A DNA stretch of 64,000 bases from Ixodes scapularis. Lineage: Eukaryota > Arthropoda > Arachnida > Ixodida > Ixodidae. The notes beneath the pieces are model-generated. The model searched no databases, was not told the DNA's origin, and saw nothing but the letters and a program-made list of their open reading frames with translations. Shown here one piece after another: positions 44,522 to 56,460 of the stretch (its first letter is position 1; every line of letters starts with the position of its first letter). The position numbers were made by a program, and so were the translations under genes. The stretch covers positions 19,035,085 to 19,099,084 of the forward strand of contig NW_024609839.1 of NCBI RefSeq assembly GCF_016920785.2. Reading direction: 5' to 3'.

Positions 44522-44766
44522 GATCGAATGACGTTTTAGCGAATGCCCACGTTTCATCGAACGACACTTTAGCGAATAGTCGGACGCCGCGAAGCGGCGT
44601 TTTCGAGTGGGCCAAGTGAGTTCATATTTTTGTAATGAGTTGTCGCAGACTGTCGCCGCGAAGCGGCGTAAAGCGCAGCGCGACGGATGGGTTAACGCGC
44701 GCCCCCGTTATTCGCTAAAACGACCATTCGCTCAAATGTCGCCGTTCGCTAAAATGTCATTCGCTC
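44522..44766. mobile_element. 245-bp element with repeated GCGAAT words in its ends
   Basis: Inverted ends of about 65 bp: the left has GATCGAATGACGTTTTAGCG, and the right complement has GAGCGAATGACATTTTAGCG. TTTAGCGAAT recurs two or three times in each arm, and CGCCGCGAAGCGGCG is a palindrome inside each. It is non-coding. Confidence 0.65.
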
Positions 44767-45307
44767 TTGTGATATGGACCCCGTCAAATTTTGCAGCACG
44801 CAATGCAACTTCTTTCTTTTCGACACAACATTTTTTTTTTTGCTTTATAACTTAGCGGTATATCGAAACTTTCTGCTCGTAGCGCAATCGCACCAATGCT
44901 GAAAAATTCCGCACGTACTGGCTAACCGTCATAATCGTAAGCTCGGCTCGTTTTTCCGAGTTCACATCAAACAAAACTAGGTTCCTTCTATGAAAATACG
45001 GTGTACCGTTAAATACCGGGCAAGCGCGCACTCAAACTTTAGAAATAATTGCAAAAAAATGGGGGATGGGTGCTTGTCCGGTCGTCAATTTTACATATAA
45101 ATGTACTGTGCGTATTTCCTCAGATCTCACAAATTTGGTAATGGGCGCTTAATGCGGAATGGGGGGATGCACGGTATTCTACGGTATGTCCAGGCAGTTA
45201 GCGGCATCCTACGCCTTGGTAAGCACAACTACGCGTTGTGAAGTCCACCACCGGCATGGCACAGGGCCCCGTCCTTACCTAGCGTGTCGTCTTATGCAAG
45301 GAATTTA

Positions 45308-45480
45308 TACTTCGTTCGCCCCTAAGCTGAGACTAGAATCTCCGCCTTAAGTGCGAGCTCGCTGGCTTCTGCAGTGCTTTGGTTGCGCGTGCCTGCGTGA
45401 TCGCACTTGAGTTAGGAAAGGCAGAAAGTTTGCGTTGAAGGCAGAGCTTCTAGTCTCAGCGTGAAAATGAACGGAGTGTA
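45308..45480. mobile_element. Short inverted-repeat element (MITE-like), copy 2
   Basis: It begins TACTTCGTTCGCCCCTAAGC, one base different from the start of 8837-9038. Inverted arms share GCTGAGACTAGAA. It is 173 bp and non-coding. Confidence 0.55.
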
Positions 45481-48400
45481 GTCGAAACGCCATTGCCATT
45501 GCTTGAAAAACTGGATGTAAATAAGCTTTTTGCACGAAACCTCGGTATCAAGAAACCGTTGCAAGTAAAAAGCTACAAAGCATGGTGTAAACAGACCTTT
45601 ACGCGAAATGAGCACCGTTTTTCTCTTTTACTGCTACTTTTATTACTTGGCGTATATCGGAATGCGACGCCGTCGTGTTTCATTGTGGCCGTGCATGGGG
45701 ATATAGCCATGGAGTTATTATAATATATGCTAAAGGTTGCGAAGACCTGACAGTGTGAAGTAACTTGAATGAACATCGTGTCTGACCACGCCTTTTATTC
45801 TAGTGAGGAGGAGTACTGTTCATCGAAGAGAATGACGAAATAACAGCGGCACCCGTCCCTCTGTTGTGGTTCGATGTGAGTATGAAACAACGGCGTGAGG
45901 CCAAGCAAAATGTTTGGGGCGGACATCTTGTCTCGTCTGCGAGCGGGCCGAGCACCAGACCCTGACTGGCCTTCGTTCAGAGCATCAAGTTTGCAGAAAT
46001 GCAGTAAGTATTATTTTGTACTGTTCCTTTTCACCTAAAGTCCTGATAACGTGCTAGCACACGTTTTTGATCTGCCCTCTGTTAGTATGCTTGACCAGGT
46101 TAGCTTGCGTGCAGTTGCTCAATTTAGTTAGCTCCATAATCTTCGTAGTGACACATGCACAATTACAGTAGTGACCGAGTCCTTCAATACGCTACTGGTC
46201 ACAAAACTTTGTCGTAATGCTGTGGGAAAGCATTGCATGCTGACAAGAACGGCCGTGGTGCTGTCCTACTCTGGAGAGGTTCGACGGACAGCTTAGAGGC
46301 TTGTTTTTAGGTGCAGCAAGTTCGCTTCGGCGCGTGCTGTGCAGCTTCTGTTTGTACCTTGAAATGTTGTACCAATGGCCCGATTTTGGTGTTTTATGAG
46401 ATTGAGATCTCGGCAGGCTTGTACTGAGGGAGCTGACCTTTCTTTAACAGACACGTCGCCTGCTAACGTGAGTAAAGAGGGAGGATTTGTCTGCCCTAGA
46501 GTGTCATTTGCTGCGGGAAACAAGACGCCGTTGCGTCGTCTGCTACCAGAACCGAAGAAAGGTGGATCATCTGTTACACGCTGTATGCTGCAAGTGAAAC
46601 GATAGAAAACAAAGTTGCATTTGGAACTTCTGCTATTTAACAAGGGGCGCAATTGATGACCTGTGCTTTACTTGAAAGTGCCAATTCACTCTAAAGCGTC
46701 ATATGCCTAGGCGCGAGGTATCATGTGACCACAGAGCAGCCACTTGCAGCCAATTTTGTTTTCTATACCAGGGAAAGTGTTCTTAACGGGATTCTCTCCC
46801 ATTCTTAGACGGTTGATAGTTTTAAAAAAAGGCCGTCCTGAAAGCCCAGAAAATGGCAGTTCCAACAAGGGTACAGGCACCAAGCTAGGCCTAATAGGCA
46901 CGGACCTATATATCAGATTTCTAAACTGGTGCTTATCGCAGCCAAGCGCAGCGCGTCTCGCGTTTGTCGCCGACGAATCAGTATTGTTATTTCCTTTGAT
47001 TGTCAAAACACATCATAAAACTTTGTGGGAGCATTCATTTTGACCGTACAAGCCAAAACTGTGAAGTTCTGAAAATTGGGGCCATGTCTCCTTTTCAAAA
47101 AGTTTATTTGATTAACACATTTTTTTTTTATTAAATTTATGAATATTGCATACACATTATAACGTCTCTTAAATTTTTACAAAAACGTGAAACACTCACT
47201 GTGTCTGGCAACCGTTTCAAAGCTACCCAAACCATCCGAAACACCTGAAGGTTCAAGCGTTCTTCTGAAACTTCCCGAAACCCAAGTTTCTGAAAAAGTT
47301 TCTTTGCATCATCAGTGCATAATGTTGATCAGCAAAATGGATAATATGCTTTCTTATGCCTTGGTTATCTTGCAGCCTTCGACGCTCAGCTGCTTAGGCC
47401 GTGATAGACCTGCACATCCAGAATGGGCACCTACAGCAGCAGAACAGGGAACTGCAAGTCTGTTGGGCAGGTGCTCGGGCACGTGGTGTCTTTCAAGCAC
47501 CAGGGAGAGCAGGCGAGGCCCGGGGAACAGGCGACGTCCCAGGAACTGGCCAGGCCTGAACCACCCGAGCTGTTCCTGATGCCTCTCCGCAACATGGAAC
47601 AGCTTAGTGCTGCAGAAGCGCAGCTGAAGAACTTCACCAACAGTATACTGCCGGTATTTATGTGTCCTCTTTTTCACAATATTGACGGGCATAAGGCTGC
47701 GATTCTTACTTTGTGGTTTAACTTGGGTTATCTGAAGAGTTATGCAAATGGGGTTGGAATGTGGACTGAAGCCTTTTACCGTAATATTTCAAATGGATGC
47801 CCACCCAAATTATGTTTTAAAGACCGACCAACGAAACCATTTTCCGCAAGGTAGGAAAATGGCCCTCGCGCCCTCCTCTTTTCACCCTCTCCCAAAAATC
47901 ACGTGACGGCAGGGGCTCGTTTCGTGTCGGCTTTTTCTGTAGGGATAATCCTCAAAAACCGCGAAATGAGCGGCTAGCTGCGAGCGCCACAACGACCTTG
48001 AGACGTCCAGGTGTCTTCCCTCGTTGACGCGGTCACGCTCAATCCGCGAGATTGAGGAAGCCAGCGCGACCGAACGCTTTTTTCCATGAGCTGCAGGTCC
48101 GAGGCCGCTCGGTCGGTGAAGATCGAGGGGTCTTGGTATGCTGGGTTCATTGCAGCAGCCGCTCTCTGGCATCGCGCGGCTGCTGAAACCATTCCCGTCT
48201 CTCCAAGAGGATTGACTTGCGCAATAAAGGGTTCAGGTCGTCGATAATACTTTTGTTTCCGAAACTTATAAATCAAGTGGCTTTCCCTAATCTCTTCATT
48301 ACTGTTTGAAACACATCTCCTCTCATAGGTTGTTCATCCCATTTTGGACTCTTTTACGTATTTATTCGTCCTTACCTCTGCTTGATGACTGTTTAATAAC

Positions 48401-48831
48401 TTGATAAAGACCTTTAAATATTGGCGCGGGCTTGCGCGATCAACGCTGTCCCAGATTTATTCAAAATTGGAAAGATTAGCGTCAGGAGGGGTTGAAGCGC
48501 ACCTCGAAACACACAGTGTTCGGTTTCTAAACGCTGTTTTTATTTTCGCAAAGAAATAAAACAAAAAAACGTAATACTTTTCACACCAGTGCAATGCAAT
48601 AGAGACTTATATTTCCAACAAGCTGCTTTACGCCACGCTTCCATGTCATCCTTCAGGCCGCGAATGTTTGTGCACACTGATTAAACTATTTACGTGTAGG
48701 TTGACATGCACTAGAAATCTGGTACTTTCTTTTAGAAGCAGCATGTTAGTGCACATAAATTCCCCCAGCGTCTTGCCTTTTAATCGCGTAGAAGGAAAAT
48801 GGAAATATCCCGGGCATGGATGTGCAGAAGG

Positions 48832-49028
48832 CTCCGTTTCACCTTCCGTCCGAGCGCAGCGGACGCCACGAGCCATCCCAGCCGATCGAGCGCCGGGAGA
48901 AAGTCGCGTGACCTGCCGGTGGGGCGGGGCGACACAGGGAGCTCAAGGTCGCATGACACTCCCTCAACGCCGCATTGGCTGGGATGGCTCCTAGCGTCCG
49001 CTGTGCTCGGACGGAAGGTGAAACGGAG
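48832..49028. mobile_element. 197-bp inverted-repeat element inside the large TTAA element
   Basis: Arms of about 54 bp: CTCCGTTTCACCTTCCGTCC at the left and its complement at 49,009-49,028, continuing through GCGGACGC and GGCTGGGATGGCTC blocks. It is non-coding. Confidence 0.7.
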
Positions 49029-49280
49029 TATAGATTCAATGGTCGCCCTTTATTTCTACAAACTCGCTGGCAGATTCACTACCCTATAGCCTGGTGTACT
49101 TTCTCTAAGAATCGAGGTTTTGATAGAATTTCGTTGCTCGGCCGCTATTTTTTTGTAGTGGCGCGAATAAAAAAAAAAGAGAGAGAGAGATAGAGCACTG
49201 CCTCGGGTGCTTTTACCTTACGCACTAGAGCGTCACAGGAGCGAGTATTTCCACAAAATAAATGCGAGGACCTATAGACC

Positions 49281-51102
49281 TTTTGCAAAATGCCCCAAGC
49301 GCCCCGGCCTCCGCGCGAGGAATTGTGGGAGAGACTGTCCCTCGCCTGGCCGCTCTGCCTTGAGATCGCATTGCCTTTTCGCTTCCCTCCTCTTAATCCT
49401 CTGTCTTTCAATTTCCGTACCTATTTTTATCTATTCCAGTGTATTTTTATAGCTTCTTGGTGTTTCCATTCTCTTCTGCGCGCAATATTTCTTGTATATA
49501 AATAGTATTTGTGTCTTTATTTTGCCTTTTTCGACGGGAGCGCCGACGGACAACACTCCGCTTCGCGCGTCGTTCCCCGGGTGAGTACCGTTGCTACCGA
49601 TTCATATCGAGCGGTTAGCTGTTCATTTTGGTTCATTTGACCAGCTTGCAGTCGAGTGGAGCCGTTTATGAACACCCGCGCACGTCTCATAGGGGTAGGC
49701 AGAGCTCTGAATCAACGATCGCGACGCGAGAGCCGCGAGTGCGCATGTGATTTGGCCGCCCGCTCTCGCTCCGCTGACTCGCACTGTAGCGTGTGCCTTC
49801 GAGTGCCGCTTACTTGACCCAAGATACAGCACGCCGCTTTGTCGCCGCGAACCATTTGTCCGAATGTTTGCGAGGCTGAGGCATATGCAACGCTGCGGCG
49901 CCTGACAACTGCGCGCTGCGGCGTGATCCCTTCGCAAACGCCGACGGCTCAATGTCGCGGTTTGAATGCGCCTATGGCATGCCTTCCTAATCCATCTGCT
50001 AAGCGGTTGTCAGTTACCAACGCCCTTTTTCAAGTGCAGAGGTGGATTGCCGCAAATCATTAATCCGAATGCCTGCGAAGCCGTAACACCGTTCATCATA
50101 TCCAACGTGCGATGTGCGTGACAAACTGCGCGCAGCGGCGCGAGCCCTTCGCAAGCGCCGGTGGCCCAATGCCGCGGCTTGTATGCGCTTATGGTATGCT
50201 TTCTTAATCTGTCTGTTAAGCGGTTATCAGTCGCAAACACCCTTTTTCAAGTGCAGAGATGTGCTGTCGCCCAGGCAGTCATCTTGAAACTCGTAGTTCC
50301 TTCGATAATTTCATTTCTCGAGTCAAGATGTCAGCTTATGCTCGAGTCAAGATGTCAGCAACTGACAATCACCGAGCAGACTGATCATGAATGCATGCCA
50401 AAGGCGCATACAAGCCGCGACGTTGAACCGCCGGCGCTTGCTAAGGGCTCGAGCCGCTGCGTGCAGTTGTCAGGCGCCGCAGCGTTGGATAGGCCGAATG
50501 GTGTTACGGTTTCGCAAGCATTCGCAGAAATGATTCGCGACGGCAAAGCGGCGTGCTGTATCTTGGTCAAATAAGCGGCACTCGAAGGCATAGGCTATAG
50601 TGCGAGTCGACGGAGGGAGCGTGGATGGCCAAATCACGGCGCACTCGGCTCTTGCCTTGCGATTGTTGATTCAGAGCTCTGCCTACCCCTATGACATCTG
50701 CGCGGGTGTTCATAAACGGCTCCTCTCGACTGCACGCGGGTCAAGTAAACCAAAATGAACACCTAACAGCGCGATAGGAATCCGTAGCAATGGTAGTACT
50801 CACCCCGGGAACGACGCGCGAAGCGGCGTGTTGTCTGTCGGCACTCCCGTCGAAAAAGGCAAAATAAAGACACACATACTATATATACAAGAAATATCGC
50901 GCGCAGAAGAGAATAGAAACAATTAGAAGCAATAAAAAATACACTGGAATAGATAAAAATAGGTAATGGAATCGCAAAACAGGGGATTAAGAGAAGGCAA
51001 GCGAAAGGCAATGCGATCTCAAGGCAGAGTGGCCAGGCGAGGGACAGTCTCTCCCACAATTCCTCGCGCGCGCAGGCCGGGGCGCTTGGGAAAATTGCAA
51101 AT
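49281..51102. repeat. Inner inverted repeat with arms of about 0.75 kb
   Basis: 49,281-50,015 and about 50,345-51,102 mirror each other over nearly their whole length (shared blocks include GAGACTGTCCCTCGCCTGGC and GGTAGGCAGAGCTCTGA). A third partial copy, direct to the left arm, lies at about 50,042-50,265. Each arm contains TATATA(A)ATAG-type or TATATA boxes and a CCGGGGTGAGT-like splice donor, both pointing inward. Confidence 0.75.
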
Positions 51103-52317
51103 CATCTATTTCTCCCTTTGTATCAATCACTTTTGTGGCATCATGACGAACACACTTTCACCATGAAATCGTAACAAATAATGATTGATGATGAAATTGA
51201 TTGGGTCCCAATAGTATAGAGCCACATTATTTAGGTTGCAAATAAACTGGGCGTCGTTCATGCAATGTGTTTACTTCCAGGTTCGAATGTGTTGAGAATG
51301 AGTAGCCGAAAAGAGCAGTCTGCAGGCTGCTTCCTGGAGGGGCCTGATATCTCCCCAACTCAGGAAAGGGAGGGGGGAGAAAGGGGTGGATGTTGTGGGA
51401 AGGTGATAATATTTATTCTCACTCAGGAGAGTCGCCGGTCGTTAAAAAGTCGACTAGCTCATAACGGGAAAGCCTATGGGGCCACATCTATAGTAACCAC
51501 GAGTAAAATGTGGTATACAGCTATGTTACTGAGAAGTTGCGATAGTGCAAACGATGGTGCGTTGTGGAGGCAAGTGAAGCAAAGTCCTATCTTACGATTG
51601 TGCCGTCTTCATTAGAAGCAAGATATTCAGTTTGCTTCTTCAACTCCTCCTGACGCCAATCTTTCCAATTTCGGATAAATCCGGGACAGCGTTGATCTCG
51701 CAAGCCCGCGCCAATATTTAAAGGTCTTTATCAATTTATCAGACAGTCATCAAGCAGAGGTAAGGACGAATAAATACGTAAAAGAGTCCAAAATGGGATG
51801 AAAAACCTATGAGAGATGTGTTTCAAACAGTAATGAAGAGATTAGGGAAAGCCACTTGATTTATAAGTTTCAAAAATAAATGTATTATCAACGACCTGAA
51901 CCCTTTATTGCGCAAGCCAATCCTTGTGCAGACACGGGAATGGTTCCAGCAGCCGCGCGATGCCAGAAAGCGGCTGCTGGAACGAACCCAGCATACCAAG
52001 ACCCCTCGATCTCCACCGACCGAGCGGCCTCGGACCTGCAGCTCATGGAAAAAAGCGTTCGGTCGCGCTGGCTTCCTCAATCTCGCGGATTGAGCGTGCC
52101 CGCGTCAACGAGGGAAGACACCTGGACGTCTCAAGGTCGTTGTGGCGCTCGCAGCTATAGCCGCTCATTTCGCGGTTTTTGAGGATTATCCCTACGGAAA
52201 AAGCCGACACGAAACGAGCCCCTGCCGTCACGTGATTTTTGGGAGAGGGTGAAAACAGGAGGGCGCGAGGGTCATTTTCCTACCTTGCGGAAAATGGTTT
52301 CGTTGGTCGGTCTTTAA

Positions 52318-54075
52318 GCACAGTCGGTGGCAAATTAAAAATGAGTAAGTTGCCCTACTTTCAATACGGGCCTTCTGTTATTTATAACAGCAGAGTGCAT
52401 GCACAGCCAATGCACAATGGAAGGCTATTTATTGTAAGGTGTACCCTTAAACTGAACCCTGCTATAGAATTGTGTCAAGGTGACTCAACGCCAGTTGCAC
52501 GTTTTGCAAGTCAGCTTTAGTAGCCTGCGTAAAGTTTTTGCAATTGTTAAACTGCGTTTTATAGAGGCTACTGAAGGGAGAAATGATGGACAGTGGCCAC
52601 CAAAAATGAAATATTTGTGCATCATTACATTTTTGAGCAGTTCTTTCCACCCGAAGGTCTTGTAGACAAGAGGCCTTCATGTGCATCCTCATTGAACGGC
52701 ATTTTATGTCTTTTTCAACTGCCGCTTCTTGAAATATTTTTAAGTAAAACATTTCACAACGGGGGAAGTAAAATCGCCCAACACATTTGCCTTTGGGTGC
52801 CTACAATATGTCGGCCTGCAAATAATCATAAATCATGCTGATTTGCTACGACACTTCTGCCCGTTTTATCCTTAGAAGTTAAATTCCGCACCTGCAACAA
52901 CTCTCGCCGTGAGTATGTGTGCGGAGCACGCACAAACCTGCCTGCATGCTTTTTGTGTTTAATGCTTGCTTGACAGAAGGATCGAGATGCTGTAGTATAT
53001 ATTGGGCTTCTTTTGGTTTTGTTCCTGTTCTCACTTGAGGCTATAGTCAGGAGATCTAAATATTTAGGGCAATAAATTCATTTGTGCTTTCGGCATCTGC
53101 TACAGAAGTAAAGGTACATGCTTGAAAATAACTTTTAGCCTGGTCTAAAATCGCTTTTGAGCGTGCCCACCATATGCGTATGCCCAAACAAATTTGTAAG
53201 GGGTTGCCAGGTAAATCTTAATTAATTCCATCTTTACTTTACATTAGTAGTGCATTTCCAAAATGAGATGTTAACCAGTTCTAACCGAAGGTCACCCTAT
53301 GAGAGGAAATCAAATTTTCCAAGGTGAAAGAGTAACTGTCATTGCATCCGCCACTTTATTCAGGGGTTGTGAGTGCATGCGTAGCTGTGTCTCCAGGCAT
53401 AGCATACGGTAGTCGCACAAGCGATTATTACACGAGGCGAGCTTGAGCTGAGTAAGTTGGTTCATTGGCCTACAGGGCCACAACTGAGTCAGCACTAAAC
53501 AAAAATATGGAAAGGTAACTACTCATACTGTGCTGCTGTTGCCATTTTTTGCAACTATGATGACGGTTTTGGTCAATTCCTGCCTTTTTATGCCTTTTTC
53601 AATTCCAGTCTTCGTAAAGTCGCAAAATAGGTGATAAATTTGTAGGGTGACTAGCCGGCAGCTAGACTAAGCTTTAACAGTCAAGATGTGATCTGCAGGG
53701 TCTTGAATGCACTGTTTTGAGAACCACATACATTATTAAAATTACTGAGTGGATGCTGATGGGCAAAGAGGATCCATCGAAACGTTTGCACAATTTGAAC
53801 GTTGCAACAAATTGGACTGACTAATGAGATTTAGCGGAGTATGGAGGGAAATATTTTAATCTTTGTGGTTTTGTCTAAGACAGGTAGAGTTGCCATATAT
53901 TCTTATATTTTTTATTCTCTCTCTAGTAAATATTGTAACATTTTGATGCATGTATAGCGTGGCTTGCTGCATTTACCTGGGCATTCACATTCTCTTACTT
54001 GAGACATGTTCATACCATTGTATCTGCATATAAATAACTTTATTGACATATTGAGAACACATTTTGTCTTTCTAG
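52318..54075. other. Rest of the intron, no gene recognised
   Basis: AT-rich, short frames only. Confidence 0.4.
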
Positions 54076-54334
54076 GAGGAGCAGCTCGTGTCTCTAGGAG
54101 ACAGCAAGAACCTGCAGAAGGTGGTGCGAGAGATGGTGGGACGCCTGTTCTCAAAGCAAGTCCAGGAGCAGTTCTTCGGCCCTTCTGGGCTACCAAGGAA
54201 AGTCAAGGTTCAAGGACGCCATGATGTGTAAGGTGGTCATCGGTAATGCATATTCTTTACTAGCTATTAAATTGATGGTATCTCTATTGGAGCTCAATAG
54301 ACAAGCACAATCTTTGAAATATGTTGACAATTGA

Positions 54335-54861
54335 AGGGAAACTGAAACACTTCTTGACGAAAAAAAACGAGTTATAGGTGACTTCTGGCATATTTTTATC
54401 CTGTGAATCTGAATATCGCTTTCGCTTTCGTTTTCCCCGAAGGTGTAACTAGAGGCGAGAAAACACGAAAAACCTCAGAGCAGTCGTAACGTCGTACTAG
54501 GATCTTTGGGGCGCCAAGCACGTGTCGCTCGTGTGGGCGGCGCGTGCAATTGCAAGCTTGCCAGTTGTATTTTTCCACACTGACGCCAGTTGTGGCGTCT
54601 ATTTCTGACCTTTTTACAAATTCAAGAGTTCACGTGCATAGGTTTGACAGGAGCTGAAGATGAGCGAAAGCAGAAATTCCGAAAACTCCCAGCATGACGT
54701 CACGCCCCGGAAAGGAGGGGCTTCAGCTGTACTTTAGAAATTAATTTCTGCAGCCTCCGTGCACCAGATTGAAAAAATAAACTCGATATTCGTGATCCTG
54801 GAGGCCATATCAAGACGATTTTGGTGTTCTTCCTCAAATACAGAACAGCTTTAGTTTCCCG
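54335..54861. mobile_element. TTAA-type MITE, copy B
   Basis: 527 bp in the intron between blocks 4 and 5. The left boundary is TTGA (mutated TTAA) followed by AGGGAAACTG; the right is AGTTTCCCG followed by TTAA (54,862-54,865). The interior aligns by eye with 36,652-37,158 over its whole length, in the same orientation, though well diverged. Confidence 0.65.
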
Positions 54862-55895
54862 TTAAGTCTTGCAATATGCAAAATTTAAGTCGTCAATTCC
54901 TGTCGTTTTTTTTTTTTTTTTTTTAAATTTGACTTGCATTATCTCTTATGAATATCTCCTGTGTTAGCATTCTCGGAACCTTCATACTGAAAAGCAGCGT
55001 TTTGAAGGAACTGTAAAAAAAGGTTTTTGTTGGTCTTGTCTTGTTATCCTGTTAGTTTCCAGGTTGAAAATCTAATGACGAACATTTAGAGGCCTTGGTC
55101 TTTAGAGTGTCAGTTGGGGAAGTTTTGCTCTTTTTTTTTAGCCACTCATCTCTGCACTCCACCCCTTCTCGCCCCCCGCCCCGTCTCGCCCCCCATTTCA
55201 GATTAATAGGATGTTGCGTGAAATAACCATATGCCTCCATAGAATCTGCACCTTAGCGTGGTAGCCAAACCCACAATCTCCACCTCTGTGGTGCTCTCTT
55301 TCTGTTACCTTTGAATTGCAGGCTAGGTGAGGGACCTATATTTACACGAAGGAAACGCTCACAAACTGCAGTGTGTGAGCAGCACCCTGTGTGTAGCTAA
55401 TATGTAAGATATTGGCTTCCCCTATCCCTCAACTAATCTGTGTGATCTGGCAATTCTCTTTACAGGTGCCATACAAAGTTGCACTCGTGCAGCGTGGACG
55501 CGGTGCAGAAGTGGCTGACGGGCAGGGAGGCGGGCAATGGCAATAGAGTTAAAAAGACGGATACTCCACTGGTGGTTCCAACCGCCCTTGACGATGAGGG
55601 ACACTCTGGCTGAGGAGCTAGCTGCTATGGATGCACGAGTCACAATAAAGAATGTCACGGTAAAAAAACTTTTGTATGTTCCCTTCTTGTACTACCCACA
55701 ATATGCATCTGGGCGACAGATGAATGGGACATGTCTCAACGAATATACAATAATTGCCATGAGTATACTGTATACATGGAGAAAGTCAATTGTTCACACA
55801 GAATTGTTTCTTAAAATTGCACAAATACTAGACCGGCTTTTTTCAGTTCAAGTCGGAAAAACATGTTAAAAACGGTCAGCACCTATAAAAGATAT

Positions 55896-55972
55896 GAAAA
55901 CCAATAAAATAGTTTGGACTGAGAAATTTAGCATTGCTAAATTTCTCAGTCCAAACTATTTTATTGGTTTTC
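55896..55972. repeat. Perfect 38-bp inverted repeat with a 1-bp loop
   Basis: GAAAACCAATAAAATAGTTT begins the left arm (55,896-55,933) and is matched exactly by 55,935-55,972. Only one base separates the arms. Confidence 0.9.
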
Positions 55973-56039
55973 CACGTTTAAGTCAATTTGATCTACTGAG
56001 AAGCTAGCTGTTCAAAAATGCAGTAGGATGTCATTCCTG

Positions 56040-56460
56040 GGCTTTAAAGCCCGACAAAGCTAGCATTCTGCTGGTTCTATGCTGGGTACACTGAATGACG
56101 CATACGCTGGTGCTGATCCGCAATTTCGCAGGCACTGACCCGCAATTACGCTGGCACTGATCTGTTTTTACGCTGGGACTAATCCGCAATTGGACTGGCC
56201 CTGACCCGGAAACACTCTGGCACACTGATGGTTTCCTACCGTACCACCGGTTCCATGCCGGGGATCTGTGTCGGGAGCTCACTGGGAACATCCCGTATTC
56301 CCGGCATCCCGGTTTCCCAATAAGGTCCCGGTACCGGCCGGATTCCGGCATTGGGCCCGGCCGATGTCGCCCCTTGGGGCGTTTCCGGTACTGGCCGGTA
56401 TCGCTATCCCGGCAGGCCAATACCGCCCCATCCCCAGCCCGGCGTGTTGTGCTACTTGGG
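56040..56460 (-). repeat. CCGGCC-rich element with 22-bp minisatellite
   Basis: A 22-bp unit (CTGATCCGCAATTTCGCAGG plus CA) repeats five times at 56,113-56,222. The next 230 bp are rich in CCGG/GGCC. On the minus strand the element starts CCCAAGTAGCACAACAC (about 56,440-56,456), like the leader of the array at 38,971. Confidence 0.6.

Larger units (their letters stand above)
47821..52313. mobile_element. 4.5-kb TTAA-flanked element with 0.68-kb terminal inverted repeats
   Basis: The two ends, 47,821-48,497 and 51,638-52,313, are highly similar inverted copies (676-677 bp), starting AGACCGACCAACGAAACC. TTAA lies just outside each (47,817-47,820 and 52,314-52,317), a target duplication used by piggyBac and Kolobok transposons; AG ends fit Kolobok better. 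No transposase frame was found between, so it is non-autonomous. The interior holds a second large inverted repeat (49,281-51,102) and a small inverted-repeat element (48,832-49,028). Mirrored frames in the arms are artefacts. It sits in the intron between blocks 3 and 4 of the old gene. Confidence 0.8.
45910..55613 (+). pseudogene. Old multi-exon gene, now frameshifted; possible DUF4806-type protein
   Basis: Exon-like blocks on the plus strand with good splice sites. Block 1: ATG at 45,910 (MFGADILSRLRAGRAPDP), donor at 46,003. Block 2: 46,451-46,593, after TCTTTAACAG and in phase with block 1. Block 3: 47,376 to about 47,658, after TTATCTTGCAG, with a helical stretch IQNGHLQQQNRELQ and EQLSAAEAQLKNF. 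Block 4: 54,076-54,242, after TGTCTTTCTAG (LQKVVREMVGRLFSKQVQEQ, then RFKDAMMCKVV in another frame). Block 5: 55,466-55,613, after TTTACAG (VDAVQKWLTGREAG, stop). Block 3 uses three frames within 150 bp and block 4 two, so the gene is probably dead, unless the assembly has indel errors. The last two blocks recall the C-terminal domain of arthropod DUF4806 proteins, weakly. Confidence 0.45.

Noticed and set aside
47882..52182. Similar proteins of 75-100 residues on both strands
   Set aside because: They are translations of the 0.68-kb terminal inverted repeats, with no motif or codon bias for a gene.
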